This document shows, in pieces, positions 1 through 7,385 of a stretch of DNA of 64,000 nucleotides. The translations under genes were made by a program, and so were the position numbers. The stretch is from Pseudomonas tolaasii NCPPB 2192 (GTDB lineage: Bacteria; Pseudomonadota; Gammaproteobacteria; Pseudomonadales; Pseudomonadaceae): NCBI RefSeq assembly GCF_002813445.1, contig NZ_PHHD01000001.1:4898001-4962000 (forward strand), read 5' to 3'. Position 1 is the stretch's first letter. The number at the start of each line of letters is the position of its first letter. Below the pieces are notes generated by a model, which worked only from the letters and a program-made list of their open reading frames with translations, searched no databases and was not told the DNA's origin.

Positions 1-344
1 CGCAAGCCCACTGGCGCGCCGTAATCGAAAACATACAGCGCGTAGCGTGTGAGCTTCAGTGCATCGACAAAATGCCCGACGGTGATCGCCAGGTGATCGA
101 AGCTGTAGTGGTAATTGCGCTCGGCAGGCACTTCAGTGAAGCCGAAACCCGGTAAATCCGGGGCAATAACCCGAAAGCGCGTCGCCAGCAGCGGGATCAG
201 GTCGCGGTACATGTGCGAAGAGCTGGGGAAACCATGCAACAGCAACATGACGGGCGCCGCAGGGTCGCCGGCCTCACGGTAAAACATGTTCACGCCATCA
301 ACATTGACGTGGTGGTAGCGAACGACTGGAGCTTGGGCAGACAT
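1..344 (-). CDS. alpha/beta fold hydrolase (N-terminal part, cut by window edge)
   Basis: About 114 codons are visible, starting at the ATG at 344 and running off the left edge. The N-terminal half of an alpha/beta hydrolase is clear: the oxyanion-loop motif LLLHGFPSSSHMYRDL, then the APDLPGFGFTE stretch, then an elbow-like VFDYGAPVG. An Asp followed by Tyr-Gly at the elbow is the pattern of epoxide hydrolases and haloalkane or haloacetate dehalogenases, whose nucleophile is Asp rather than Ser. No signal peptide is seen, so a cytoplasmic enzyme is likely. The substrate cannot be inferred. It diverges from the CGNR gene at 520 and shares its intergenic region. Confidence 0.8.
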   Translation of the reverse strand, partial: MSAQAPVVRYHHVNVDGVNMFYREAGDPAAPVMLLLHGFPSSSHMYRDLIPLLATRFRVIAPDLPGFGFTEVPAERNYHYSFDHLAITVGHFVDALKLTRYALYVFDYGAPVGL

Positions 345-519
345 GATTTACGCACCTTTTAGTAACTTGAAAATTAGTGGTTACGGGTTACCGTTTTTAA
401 AAGCTGCGCTGAAAAATGTAACCTGTCAACTGGATTTAAGTGGTTAGCTTTCTCGACTGGGTAACTGTTCATATATGTAAATAGCGGTTACCATCTGCCG
501 ACGTTCAAGAGGACACGCC
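345..519. promoter_or_regulatory. divergent promoter region with clustered GGTTAC/GTAACC half-sites
   Basis: This AT-rich spacer separates the divergent hydrolase and CGNR genes. The pentamer GTTAC or its complement GTAAC occurs six times, at 362, 380, 387, 418, 461 and 487, several extended to GGTTACC. That density in about 130 bases is far above chance and suggests an operator array for one or both genes. The binding protein is unknown; the CGNR protein itself is a candidate. Confidence 0.45.
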
Positions 520-1113
520 ATGACCACGCCCATCACCCCACCCGCGCCGCTGGAACCCTATGTACTGGCCGATGACCCGGTGCTCGACATGCTCAACACC
601 CTGGCGAATGTCGACAATGTGCCGTGGGATTTCTGGAAAACCGACGCGGATGTCGAACGCTGGCTGGTTCGTCTGGAGTGGACGAAGGAGGGCAGTGTTC
701 CAGCGTTCGAAGAAGGCGAGTTGCTCGGCGCTGCCCGGACGCTGCGTGAAGTGGTGCGCGAACTGGTGGCCGCACGCAAGGCCGGAGAGCCTGGCAACCC
801 TGCAGCACTTAACGGTTTTTTGCGCAAAGCGGTCAGCCACCCGCAATTGGTGTGGCCGACATCTGGCGCACCTCAACTGGAGCGTCAGCGCAAACAGCAG
901 ACCGCCGAACAATTTTTGTCGCCGATTGCCGAAGCAGCGGCTAATTTATTGGTGGCCGGGGATTTCAGCTTGATTCGCCGCTGCGAACACCCGGAATGCA
1001 TCCTGTGGTTTTATGACCGGACCAAGGCCCACAAGCGCCGCTGGTGCAGCATGGCGCTGTGCGGCAACCGGCATAAGGTCGCCGAATTTCGAAAACGCAA
1101 ACTGAAGCTTTAA
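520..1113 (+). CDS. CGNR zinc-finger, ABATE-domain putative stress regulator
   Basis: The 197-residue product has an N-terminal ABATE-like domain (roughly residues 10-140, beginning with LADDPVLDMLNTLAN) and a C-terminal CGNR zinc finger (about 150-190). The finger shows CEHPEC, then RRWCSMALCGNRHKV with its signature CGNR, followed by a basic tail. The family is annotated in Pfam as putative stress-induced transcription regulators; targets are generally unknown. The ATG at 520 sits behind a purine-rich AAGAGGA sequence. A GyrI-like gene follows after 13 bases, so the two are probably cotranscribed. The upstream spacer carries repeated GGTTAC sites that could be its own operators (inference). 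Confidence 0.85.
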   Translation: MTTPITPPAPLEPYVLADDPVLDMLNTLANVDNVPWDFWKTDADVERWLVRLEWTKEGSVPAFEEGELLGAARTLREVVRELVAARKAGEPGNPAALNGFLRKAVSHPQLVWPTSGAPQLERQRKQQTAEQFLSPIAEAAANLLVAGDFSLIRRCEHPECILWFYDRTKAHKRRWCSMALCGNRHKVAEFRKRKLKL

Positions 1114-1126
1114 AAGGAGAGGGGCT

Positions 1127-1588
1127 TTGCCAACCATCAAGGAACAAACCGTGGCGGCGATCCGGGTGTCCGGGTTGAAGGTGCGTACGCGCAATGCCGA
1201 CGAGATGCAGGCGTCGAGCGCGAAAATCGGCCCGATGTGGCAGCAGTTTTTCGGTGAGGAGATTTACGCGAAGATCCCCGGCAAGCAGGCCGAATCACCG
1301 GTTTACGGGGTTTACAGCGGTTATGAATCCGACGCCCATGGGCTGTTTGATGTCACCGCCGGTGTTTCGACCCATGCCCCGGCGCAAGGCTTTGAAAGCC
1401 TGGTGATCGAGCCCGGGCGTTACCTGGTGTTTGAGGCCAGCGGGCCGATGCCGGACGCAATCATCCAGGCCTGGCAGCGGGTCTGGGCGTATTTTGAACA
1501 GCCGGATGTGGAAACGCGTGCGTTTGTCACCGATTTTGAGCTGTACCAGGCAGACAACCAGGCCGAGGTGTATATCGGCATCCGTTAA
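1127..1588 (+). CDS. GyrI-like / AraC effector-binding domain protein
   Basis: The 153-residue protein resembles stand-alone GyrI-like small-molecule binding domains: VAAIRVSGLKVRT at the N-terminus, a central YGVYSGYESDAHGLFDVTAGV strand pair, then YLVFEASG and a final DFELYQADNQAEVYIGIR-type strand that closes the fold. There is no DNA-binding domain, so it may act as a ligand-binding or xenobiotic-sequestering partner. The likely start is a TTG at 1127 preceded by AAAGGAGAGGGG, a strong ribosome binding site; no ATG is better placed. It follows the CGNR gene by 13 bases, which suggests an operon. It converges on ada, overlapping its end by a few bases. Confidence 0.75.
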   Translation: MPTIKEQTVAAIRVSGLKVRTRNADEMQASSAKIGPMWQQFFGEEIYAKIPGKQAESPVYGVYSGYESDAHGLFDVTAGVSTHAPAQGFESLVIEPGRYLVFEASGPMPDAIIQAWQRVWAYFEQPDVETRAFVTDFELYQADNQAEVYIGIR

Positions 1589-2640
1589 CCATTGGTTTCC
1601 CGTTCCAGCAACTGCCGCTTGCGCTCCACGCCCCAGCGGTAGCCCGACAGTTCGCCATCGCTGCGAACCACCCGGTGGCAGGGAATCGCCACCGCCAGGC
1701 TGTTGGCCCCGCAGGCCTGGGCCACGGCCCGAAAGGATTTGGGTGCGCCGATGCGCTCGGCAATCTGCGCGTAACTGGCGGTGCTGCCCACGGGAATGTC
1801 GCGCAGCGCCTGCCACACCCTTTCTTGAAAGGCTGTTCCGCGCAGATCCAAGGGCAAATCCAGGCCTATGGCGGGCGCTTCGATAAAGCCTACAACCTGG
1901 GCGACCAACTGTTCGAAATCCCGGTCTGCCCCAACCCATTCGGCTTTGGGGAATTGGTCCTGCAGATCATGCAACAAGGCGTTCGGGTCATCGCCCATCA
2001 AAATGGCGCAGATGCCTTTTTGACTCTGCGCCACCAGGATTGCACCCAATGAACATTGACCCACGGCGAAGCGGATCTCACTGTTTGCGCCGCCGGCTTT
2101 GTAATCGCGTGGTTTCATGCCGAGCAATTGTTCTGCGGACTCGTAAAAGCGGCTGTTGGAGTTAAAGCCTGCGTCATACAGGGCGTCCGTTACCGAATGT
2201 GCGCTCTTGAGGCCGTCACGCACCTTGCGCGAGCGAAGGCCGCTGGCGTAGCCCTTGGGCGTCAGGCCGGTCACGGACTTGAACACGCGATGAAAGTGGA
2301 ACGGGCTCAACCCGGCCGTGCGCGCGAGTTCTTCCAAATGGGGCGGCGTCTCGGCCTGTTCGATTTGGCGGCAGGCGCTGGCCACCAGCTGTGCATGGTG
2401 TGCAGCCAACTGCGTCTGATCGCCGGCGGCACGTTTGCTGGGCCGGTAACCGGCGGCCTCGGCCTGTGCGGGGCTGTCGAAAAACTCGATATTTTCCGGG
2501 CGTGGCAAGCGTGAGGCGCTGCTGGGGCGGCAGTAAACGCCGGTGGTTTTCACGCCATACACAAACAAAGTGTCGGCCTTGGCATCGCGGGCGACGATGG
2601 CGGCCCAGCGGGGATCGGATTCATTGTTCACGGCCTGCAC
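1585..2640 (-). CDS. ada: Ada: methylation-response regulator and O6-methylguanine-DNA methyltransferase
   Basis: The 351-residue protein has the full Ada layout: N-terminal Ada zinc domain (1-75), AraC-type helix-turn-helix (about 85-170), and a C-terminal alkyltransferase with the active-site motif IPCHRV at Cys321, the same number as in E. coli. It should repair O6-methylguanine and may activate the alkylation response. The N-terminal domain is odd. The methyl-accepting Cys is kept (Cys37, E. coli Cys38), but the other three zinc ligands are Ser41, Ser68 and Ala71 where E. coli has Cys42, Cys69 and Cys72. Phosphotriester repair and methylation switching may therefore work differently or be lost. 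It lies 66 bases downstream of alkB on the same strand. Confidence 0.93.
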   Translation of the reverse strand: MQAVNNESDPRWAAIVARDAKADTLFVYGVKTTGVYCRPSSASRLPRPENIEFFDSPAQAEAAGYRPSKRAAGDQTQLAAHHAQLVASACRQIEQAETPPHLEELARTAGLSPFHFHRVFKSVTGLTPKGYASGLRSRKVRDGLKSAHSVTDALYDAGFNSNSRFYESAEQLLGMKPRDYKAGGANSEIRFAVGQCSLGAILVAQSQKGICAILMGDDPNALLHDLQDQFPKAEWVGADRDFEQLVAQVVGFIEAPAIGLDLPLDLRGTAFQERVWQALRDIPVGSTASYAQIAERIGAPKSFRAVAQACGANSLAVAIPCHRVVRSDGELSGYRWGVERKRQLLERETNG

Positions 2641-2706
2641 TCCTGGGGATTCACCGGCAGAATATCTGCGCTCAATGCTCCCGGCACTCTGAAGCTTGCG
2701 GTCAAA

Positions 2707-3372
2707 TTAACCGGCAGTGCGAAACGTCAGGTTGATGCGTTGAGGCCCCATGACCGAGTGCACGCCGTCCTTGATAGGCAGTACCCCGTGAAAGCGCAAG
2801 CGATCAACGCCGCCCCAGACGACGATGTCGCCGTGAAACAGTGAAATCTTGCGGGTCTTGTCACTGCGCTCATGGCCACCGAATAGAAAAATTGCAGGCA
2901 ACCCCAAAGATACGGAAACCACAGGAGCACTGTAGCAACGCTCATTTTTGTCCTGATGCAACGACATCTTTGCGCCGGGCACGTAGCGGTTGATCAGACA
3001 GGCATCCGGAGAGAAGGCGGGGAACCCGGCCTCTGCAGCGGCGAGAATCGCAAGCTGGCGCAGGGTATCCGGCATGGCCGGCCAGGGTCGCTGGCTGCGC
3101 GGATCAAGGGCGCTGTAACGGTAACCCGTGCTGTCCGTGGTCCAGCCCAGCGCACCGCAACTGCTCAGCGCTGCTGACATGGTGAAACCGCCGGGCGTGA
3201 CCATCTGCCGAAAAGGTGATTGGGCCAAAATTCGCCGCAGCTCGGGTAACAGACGGTCAATCCAGGGGAGGGCAAAAGCGCGTAGCACGTAGGATTCTTC
3301 GCCAATCTGTTCGCGCCCCTCGGGCTGCTGCAAGGCAGCATCCGCGAAAAGATCGGCAGTCGGGCCCTGCAT
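2707..3372 (-). CDS. alkB: AlkB: 2-oxoglutarate/Fe(II) DNA dioxygenase
   Basis: The 221-residue protein matches AlkB along its length. The iron site is visible as HQDKNE (His and Asp) and the later His of RFHGV. The 2-oxoglutarate-binding Arg is in the C-terminal RINLTFRTAG. SLGLPAIFLFGG and DIVVWGG are family signatures. It removes N1-methyladenine and N3-methylcytosine lesions oxidatively. The gene lies between a 55-residue ORF, whose stop is 3 bases upstream, and ada, 66 bases downstream, so the locus is an alkylation-repair operon with alkB before ada, the reverse of the E. coli order. Confidence 0.95.
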   Translation of the reverse strand: MQGPTADLFADAALQQPEGREQIGEESYVLRAFALPWIDRLLPELRRILAQSPFRQMVTPGGFTMSAALSSCGALGWTTDSTGYRYSALDPRSQRPWPAMPDTLRQLAILAAAEAGFPAFSPDACLINRYVPGAKMSLHQDKNERCYSAPVVSVSLGLPAIFLFGGHERSDKTRKISLFHGDIVVWGGVDRLRFHGVLPIKDGVHSVMGPQRINLTFRTAG

Positions 3373-3375
3373 GGC

Positions 3376-3543
3376 TTACAACGCCTTGCTCACATTGATG
3401 TCAGTAATTTCGTCACTGGCATCGTGTATTTTCGCCAGGGCTTGCCTGGCTTCTTCCACACTGTTGCTGTGCAGTTGAGCGAATTCAAAGCGGCGTTCGC
3501 CGTTGAGCTTGTACTTGATGACGTATTTGGTGGTTGTGGTCAC
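3376..3543 (-). CDS. 55-residue conserved-looking small protein in the alkB-ada operon
   Basis: This short gene starts at a GTG (3543-3541) preceded by CAGGAAAACC and ends 3 bases before the alkB ATG. The predicted product begins VTTTTKYVIKYKLNG and continues with FAQLHSNSVEEARQALAKIH, reading like a compact strand-strand-helix fold. Tight coupling to alkB and a plausible ribosome binding site argue that it is real. No function is recognised. It could be a regulator or partner of the repair enzymes, or unrelated cargo of the operon. Confidence 0.55.
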   Translation of the reverse strand: MTTTTKYVIKYKLNGERRFEFAQLHSNSVEEARQALAKIHDASDEITDINVSKAL

Positions 3544-3569
3544 TGCGGTTTTCCTGTCAGGTGCGCGGG

Positions 3570-3872
3570 TCAGCTCAGTTTGGAGCTGGTGCGGCGAACG
3601 ATGCGAATCTTGTGGGACAACGCCGGTTTGCGGGTAACGCTGATGGCGCGGCGCGTGACCACGTCCAGAGTGATGTTCCAGAAACCGGTGCTGGGTGCGG
3701 TGATTTTGGCCGGGAATTTGTCAAAAGCGCCGCCATGGTAGGTGTGACGGCCGCCGTTTTTGAAGCTGCGAAAGTTGGCATCGCTCATCAGGCGAATGTT
3801 GCAGGTCTGCGAGCACTCGATAACAACGATGTCGCCCTCGTTGAGGTGCTCGCGCTGGTGGATGAATTTCAT
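3570..3872 (-). CDS. DUF1883 domain protein
   Basis: The 100-residue product is recognised as DUF1883: MKFIHQREHLNEGDIVVIECSQTCNIRLM, followed by NFRSFKNGGRHTYHGGAFDKFPAKI and a beta-rich C-terminus ending in a basic tail. The family's function is not established; the fold is small and all-beta. The ATG at 3872 follows GGAGACACC, a good ribosome binding site. It is the first gene of a leftward set that continues with the 55-residue ORF, alkB and ada, so the promoter for the set probably lies in 3873-4086. Confidence 0.8.
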   Translation of the reverse strand: MKFIHQREHLNEGDIVVIECSQTCNIRLMSDANFRSFKNGGRHTYHGGAFDKFPAKITAPSTGFWNITLDVVTRRAISVTRKPALSHKIRIVRRTSSKLS

Positions 3873-4086
3873 GGGGTGTCTCCAGAAGGGCTTTTTTTCT
3901 GAAAAATCAGAACAATACGTAGGATAAGATGGAGTTTATCAGCCCCAGCGCGTTTATTATCGCGCCGTCGTCGATGACGTCGACAATTTAAAACAGTTAT
4001 TCACTCAGTTTTCACAGATAAATCCTACATTGGCGGGAGAAAATTACCCTCTGCGCTGTCGTAGGATCTTTATCGGAGGTTTAAGT
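3873..4086. promoter_or_regulatory. divergent intergenic region with three GTAGGAT-type repeats
   Basis: This spacer lies between the leftward DUF1883-alkB-ada operon and a rightward lipoprotein gene. GTAGGAT occurs at 3919-3925. GATAAATCCTAC at 4017-4028 is the same core inverted, and GTAGGATCTTTATC at 4061-4074 pairs with it apart from a two-base bulge. The last copy ends just before the GGAGG ribosome binding site of the lipoprotein gene. Either protein-binding sites or an RNA hairpin at the 5-prime end of the lipoprotein mRNA would fit. Confidence 0.4.
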
Positions 4087-4437
4087 ATGAAGTGGAGTGT
4101 GTTGGTTCTGGCCCTGGCGTTAGGTGGATGTGCTTCGGTTGCAGATATCAAGCAGACCCCGCCCACCTTGGTGGTCATCTCAGGGAAGAAACCGCCGGAA
4201 TACGCCGCGTGTGTGGTGCGTAAACTCGCTGACACCCGTCGTCCGCCGCAGATTGAGCCGCACAAGGATGGTATTCAGGTGATCGTGCCGCAGAAATTCT
4301 CGGCCGACCCTTCCGCGATTTTCGAAATTGAAGAGCGCTCCAGCGGTAGCAGCATCAAGCTGTATGAAAGCATGTCCAACGTGCCGATCCGCCCGGGCGA
4401 CATCAAGAAAGCCGCCGAGGATTGCATTTCAGGTTGA
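4087..4437 (+). CDS. small outer-membrane-type lipoprotein
   Basis: The 116-residue product starts at the ATG at 4087, seven bases after ATCGGAGG. An upstream in-frame ATG at 4030 is less likely, because it would put about 19 extra residues in front of the signal sequence. The signal peptide MKWSVLVLALALGGC has a lipobox LGGC. The mature part contains SGKKPPEYAACVVRKLAD and a second Cys near the C-terminus (EDCISG), so a disulfide is possible. No specific function is recognised. A strong terminator follows at 4474. Confidence 0.75.
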   Translation: MKWSVLVLALALGGCASVADIKQTPPTLVVISGKKPPEYAACVVRKLADTRRPPQIEPHKDGIQVIVPQKFSADPSAIFEIEERSSGSSIKLYESMSNVPIRPGDIKKAAEDCISG

Positions 4438-4473
4438 ACCTGCAAGGTTCACGTTACGCACTCCCATCCGATG

Positions 4474-4513
4474 AAAAGCCTGGTCCTGCGTATGCAGTGC
4501 CAGGCTTTTTTTA
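4474..4513 (+). terminator. rho-independent terminator
   Basis: AAAAGCCTGG and CCAGGCTTTTTTT form a stem around a 15-base loop, followed by a run of T. It lies 37 bases after the lipoprotein stop. Confidence 0.85.
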
Positions 4514-4542
4514 TGCCCGGCCCGTTGGTGTAAAATGCACAA

Positions 4543-4580
4543 AAATGCCGCGCGAGCCTGGGCTTGCGCGGCATTTGTCT
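4543..4580 (+). terminator. second hairpin with T-rich tail, in the leader of the 76-residue gene
   Basis: AAATGCCGCGC at 4543 pairs exactly with GCGCGGCATTT ending at 4575, followed by GTCTTTTT. It has the shape of an intrinsic terminator but lies only about 20 bases upstream of the start codon at 4598. It could therefore be a second terminator of the preceding gene or an attenuator of the following one. Confidence 0.55.
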
Positions 4581-4597
4581 TTTTCTGGAATACGCTG

Positions 4598-4828
4598 ATG
4601 AAACGTGAAGTTGTCAAAGCCCGCTACGCCGAAGGGCAAATTTCGGCCACCCATGTCATTCAAAATCCCGCCGACTTGGGCGAGTGGATTGTGTTTTTCA
4701 AGAAGAGCGAAGGGCGCAGCTACTTCCTCGTGGACGAGCAGGACGAAGTTGAGTCATTTCCACGTCTGGATGACCTGATCGAAATCCTGCGTGGACTCGG
4801 CATCAAGTTCGCCGAAATCCACCTCTAA
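4598..4828 (+). CDS. hypothetical protein, 76 residues
   Basis: The ATG at 4598 gives a compact soluble product, MKREVVKARYAEGQISAT onward, ending LIEILRGLGIKFAEIHL. It is predicted to mix beta strands (EWIVFFKKSEGRSYFLV) with a C-terminal helix. An in-frame ATG at 4535 would place the start inside the upstream hairpin and is rejected. No domain is recognised. Its expression may be controlled by the hairpin at 4543-4575. It converges on the lipoprotein gene at 4838 with a 9-base gap. Confidence 0.65.
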   Translation: MKREVVKARYAEGQISATHVIQNPADLGEWIVFFKKSEGRSYFLVDEQDEVESFPRLDDLIEILRGLGIKFAEIHL

Positions 4829-4837
4829 CCTGGCGGC

Positions 4838-5122
4838 CTATTTACAAACCACCACGACGCTGCGGCTTTTGTAGTTACCTACGTCCTTGCCCAGGGTTTT
4901 GTCGTCTTCTTTCAACGCTGGCGTGCCTTCGGTACCGACGATGCGGTAACCCGTGCCCGCACAGGAAGCGTCGGCTTTTTCATAGCAACTGGCCCATGAG
5001 TTGGCCTCGCCTGAACAATCGATGGTCAGGCCTTGCTCGCCATTTTTGAGGTAGGTGTCGGAGGTGGTGGTACAGCCGGTCATCAGTACCACTGCTGCAG
5101 CCAGTGCCAGGATCTTGTTCAT
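4838..5122 (-). CDS. small Cys-rich lipoprotein
   Basis: The 94-residue product begins MNKILALAAAVVLMTGCTT, a lipoprotein signal with lipobox MTGC. The mature region has five further Cys (DCSGEANSWASCYEKADASC, then the C-terminal VVVVCK), which suggests disulfide-stabilised folding in the periplasm. Function is not recognised. The gene stands alone between a converging small ORF and the end of the fimbrial operon. Confidence 0.75.
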   Translation of the reverse strand: MNKILALAAAVVLMTGCTTTSDTYLKNGEQGLTIDCSGEANSWASCYEKADASCAGTGYRIVGTEGTPALKEDDKTLGKDVGNYKSRSVVVVCK

Positions 5123-5259
5123 GGTGGGGGTCGTCGTCGAGGGTGTGGGAGGGCGCTGACACTGTCGTGGGGCGGTTGCGCGAGATTATAGCCATCTGCC
5201 AGCTGCGCAGTCTCGGGGAATAATCTCCCGGGCTGCGCGGCTTTATTCGTGGCCCGGCT

Positions 5260-6216
5260 TTACGGCACGCCCATCACCAGCACACCGCTGCCACTGATAG
5301 CCCCGGCAGCGGGCAGGGAGCCGTTGCGACGAACCAGCGAAAACGTCACGTCGTCTGCGCCAGTGCTGTTGGTGATCTGGGTTCGGAACGAACCGTTGAC
5401 TTGAACGGCGGCACCGGCACGCACCATCGCCGTGCCGACATCCCCGTTGGTCATGCGCAACAGGCGTGAGTCAAAGGCGGAGGGCGTGCCTTTGTAGGTA
5501 ATGGTAATGGGCACGGTGATGCCGCCGTCCGGGCACGAATAGGTGAGTCGGCGGTTGGCGCGAATGGCTGTCGTCAACGGATCCGTTCCTATTGCCCGTT
5601 GATGGACGTTTCCGAAGTTGATTTCGATCGGATTGTTATTGTTGATCGTGCAGGTTGAAGGGTTGACGGTAAAGTTGTTTGAGGCGGTGTAGGTCACCGT
5701 GAGCTGTGGTCGGGTGCCGTCATAATTGTTTGAACTGGTGAGGCGTAACAAACCCAGGTTGTCTCCGACCCTGACATCGATGGGATTGGTCGGATCGTTG
5801 CGCATCAAGATGAAGGGGGTGACATCGATCGGATAGAACGCAGTGTTGTTGGGGATGGTGATGATCCGTATCCCGGCCGGAACGGGCGTGTTGTAGAACG
5901 CACCGTTGATTCGCAAACCGGCCCTTTCGTTGCCGAATTTCGGCCCCGGGGTCCAGGGTGTGCCGGCTGCGCTTCCGGATGTCCAATAGTCTTCGCGCCA
6001 GCCCGGGCCGCCATCCGGGGTGAATCGGCATTCCAGCCTTGCTCCTTCGAGCATGATCCGGGAGCGATCTGCGGTCAGGCTGACTTTCACAGGAACGCTC
6101 AGGTTGGGGTTGCCATTTTGCCAGGGGCCGCCGTTGACGCGACAATCCACCGCCTGGGCGGTCGTTGTCACGCCTATAAGGGCAAGAAGTAACATGCTTC
6201 CATAAAGGTACTTCAT
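5260..6216 (-). CDS. two-domain fimbrial tip adhesin, copy 1
   Basis: The product is 318 residues from MKYLYGSM (ATG at 6216). A Sec signal peptide ends TTAQA. An N-terminal putative receptor-binding domain follows (about 20-165, with Cys pair VDCRVNGG and LECRFTPDG), then a C-terminal pilin-type domain (about 170-318, with STCTINNNNPIEINFG and YSCPDGG supplying the usual disulfide). It is the last gene of the fimbrial operon and a near twin of the adhesin at 6355, of identical length. The two differ at about five of the first 117 mature residues but much more beyond. MrpH-like zinc histidines are absent from the N-terminal domain, so the ligand is unknown. Confidence 0.82.
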   Translation of the reverse strand: MKYLYGSMLLLALIGVTTTAQAVDCRVNGGPWQNGNPNLSVPVKVSLTADRSRIMLEGARLECRFTPDGGPGWREDYWTSGSAAGTPWTPGPKFGNERAGLRINGAFYNTPVPAGIRIITIPNNTAFYPIDVTPFILMRNDPTNPIDVRVGDNLGLLRLTSSNNYDGTRPQLTVTYTASNNFTVNPSTCTINNNNPIEINFGNVHQRAIGTDPLTTAIRANRRLTYSCPDGGITVPITITYKGTPSAFDSRLLRMTNGDVGTAMVRAGAAVQVNGSFRTQITNSTGADDVTFSLVRRNGSLPAAGAISGSGVLVMGVP

Positions 6217-6354
6217 TCTGCTTCTCGTTGTTTTTTCCGGATGCGACTGAACTTGCGCGCAATGCAAACTTGCTGCCGCCCGGCAGAGATGAGAGGGGAG
6301 TGTGGTGCCGATAGTCGAAGCCCGATCGGACTTCGGCGTGACTTTTGGTACGTA

Positions 6355-7311
6355 TTACGGCACGCCCATAACCAGCACGCCGCTGCCGCTGACAGCGCCG
6401 GCGGCAGGCAGGGAGCCGTTGCGCCGAACCAGCGAAAACGTCACATCGTCGCCCCCTGTACTGTTGGTGATCTGGGTCAGAAATTTACCGTTGACCTGAA
6501 CCGCAGAGCCTGCACGGATCATGGCCGTGCCGACGTCTGGATTGGACATGCTCAACAGCCGGGAATCAAACAAGGAGGGTGTGCCTTTATAGGTGATCGT
6601 GATGGGAGTGGTAATTCCGCCATCCGGGCAGGAGTAGTTAAGCCTGCGATTGCTACGAATGGAACTGGTCAGCGGGTCGGTGCCTATTGCGCGTTGGTGG
6701 ACGGTACTGAAATCAATCACGATCGGGTTGTTGTTATTGATCGCGCACGTTGAAGGGGAAACGGTGAAGTTGTTAGCGGCGGTATAGGTCACCGTCAAGT
6801 ACGCAATTTGCGTGTCGTAGTTGTTGGTGGCCGTCATGCGTAAAAATCCAAGTTGATCTCCTATTCGAATATCAATTGGGTTGGAGGGGGTATTTCGCAT
6901 CAAAATATAAGGCGTGACATCGATCGGATAGAACGCAGTGTTGTTGGGGATGGTGATGATCCGTATCCCGGTCGGAACGGGCGTGTTGTAGAACGCACCG
7001 TTGATTCGCAAACCGGCCCTTTCGTTGCCGAATTTCGGCCCGGGGGTCCAGGGAGTGCCTGCAATGCTTCCGGTTGTCCAATAGTCTTCACGCCAGCCCG
7101 GTCCGCCATCCGGGGTAAATCGGCATTCCAGCCTTGCTCCTTCGAGCATGATTCGGGAGCGATCTGCGGTCAGGGTAACCTTCACAGGAACGCTCAGGTT
7201 GGGGTTGCCATTTTGCCAGGGGCCGCCGTTGACGCGGCAATCCACCGCCTGGGCAAGGGTAGTCATTCCCATGAGGGCGAGAAGCATCATGCTTGCATAG
7301 AGTGGTTTCAT
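6355..7311 (-). CDS. two-domain fimbrial tip adhesin, copy 2
   Basis: The product is 318 residues from MKPLYASMMLLALMG (ATG at 7311), with a signal peptide ending TLAQA. The domain layout matches copy 1: a binding domain starting VDCRVNGGPWQNGNPNL, and a pilin domain with STCAINNNNPIVIDFS and YSCPDGG. The tract around 6911-7030 is almost identical at DNA level to 5821-5940 of copy 1, synonymous positions included, while the pilin-domain halves have diverged. It sits 74 bases after the preceding minor pilin and 138 bases before copy 1, in the distal, tip-adhesin position of an MR/P-like operon. The two copies may be alternatives at the tip, or act at different positions. Confidence 0.82.
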   Translation of the reverse strand: MKPLYASMMLLALMGMTTLAQAVDCRVNGGPWQNGNPNLSVPVKVTLTADRSRIMLEGARLECRFTPDGGPGWREDYWTTGSIAGTPWTPGPKFGNERAGLRINGAFYNTPVPTGIRIITIPNNTAFYPIDVTPYILMRNTPSNPIDIRIGDQLGFLRMTATNNYDTQIAYLTVTYTAANNFTVSPSTCAINNNNPIVIDFSTVHQRAIGTDPLTSSIRSNRRLNYSCPDGGITTPITITYKGTPSLFDSRLLSMSNPDVGTAMIRAGSAVQVNGKFLTQITNSTGGDDVTFSLVRRNGSLPAAGAVSGSGVLVMGVP

Positions 7312-7385
7312 TTCTATCTCTCGTTGCTCCTCTGCCCAGGCGGCCAAAGCCACCCGGGAGAAAAGGTGAGGTTTGTCCGGGGCTG

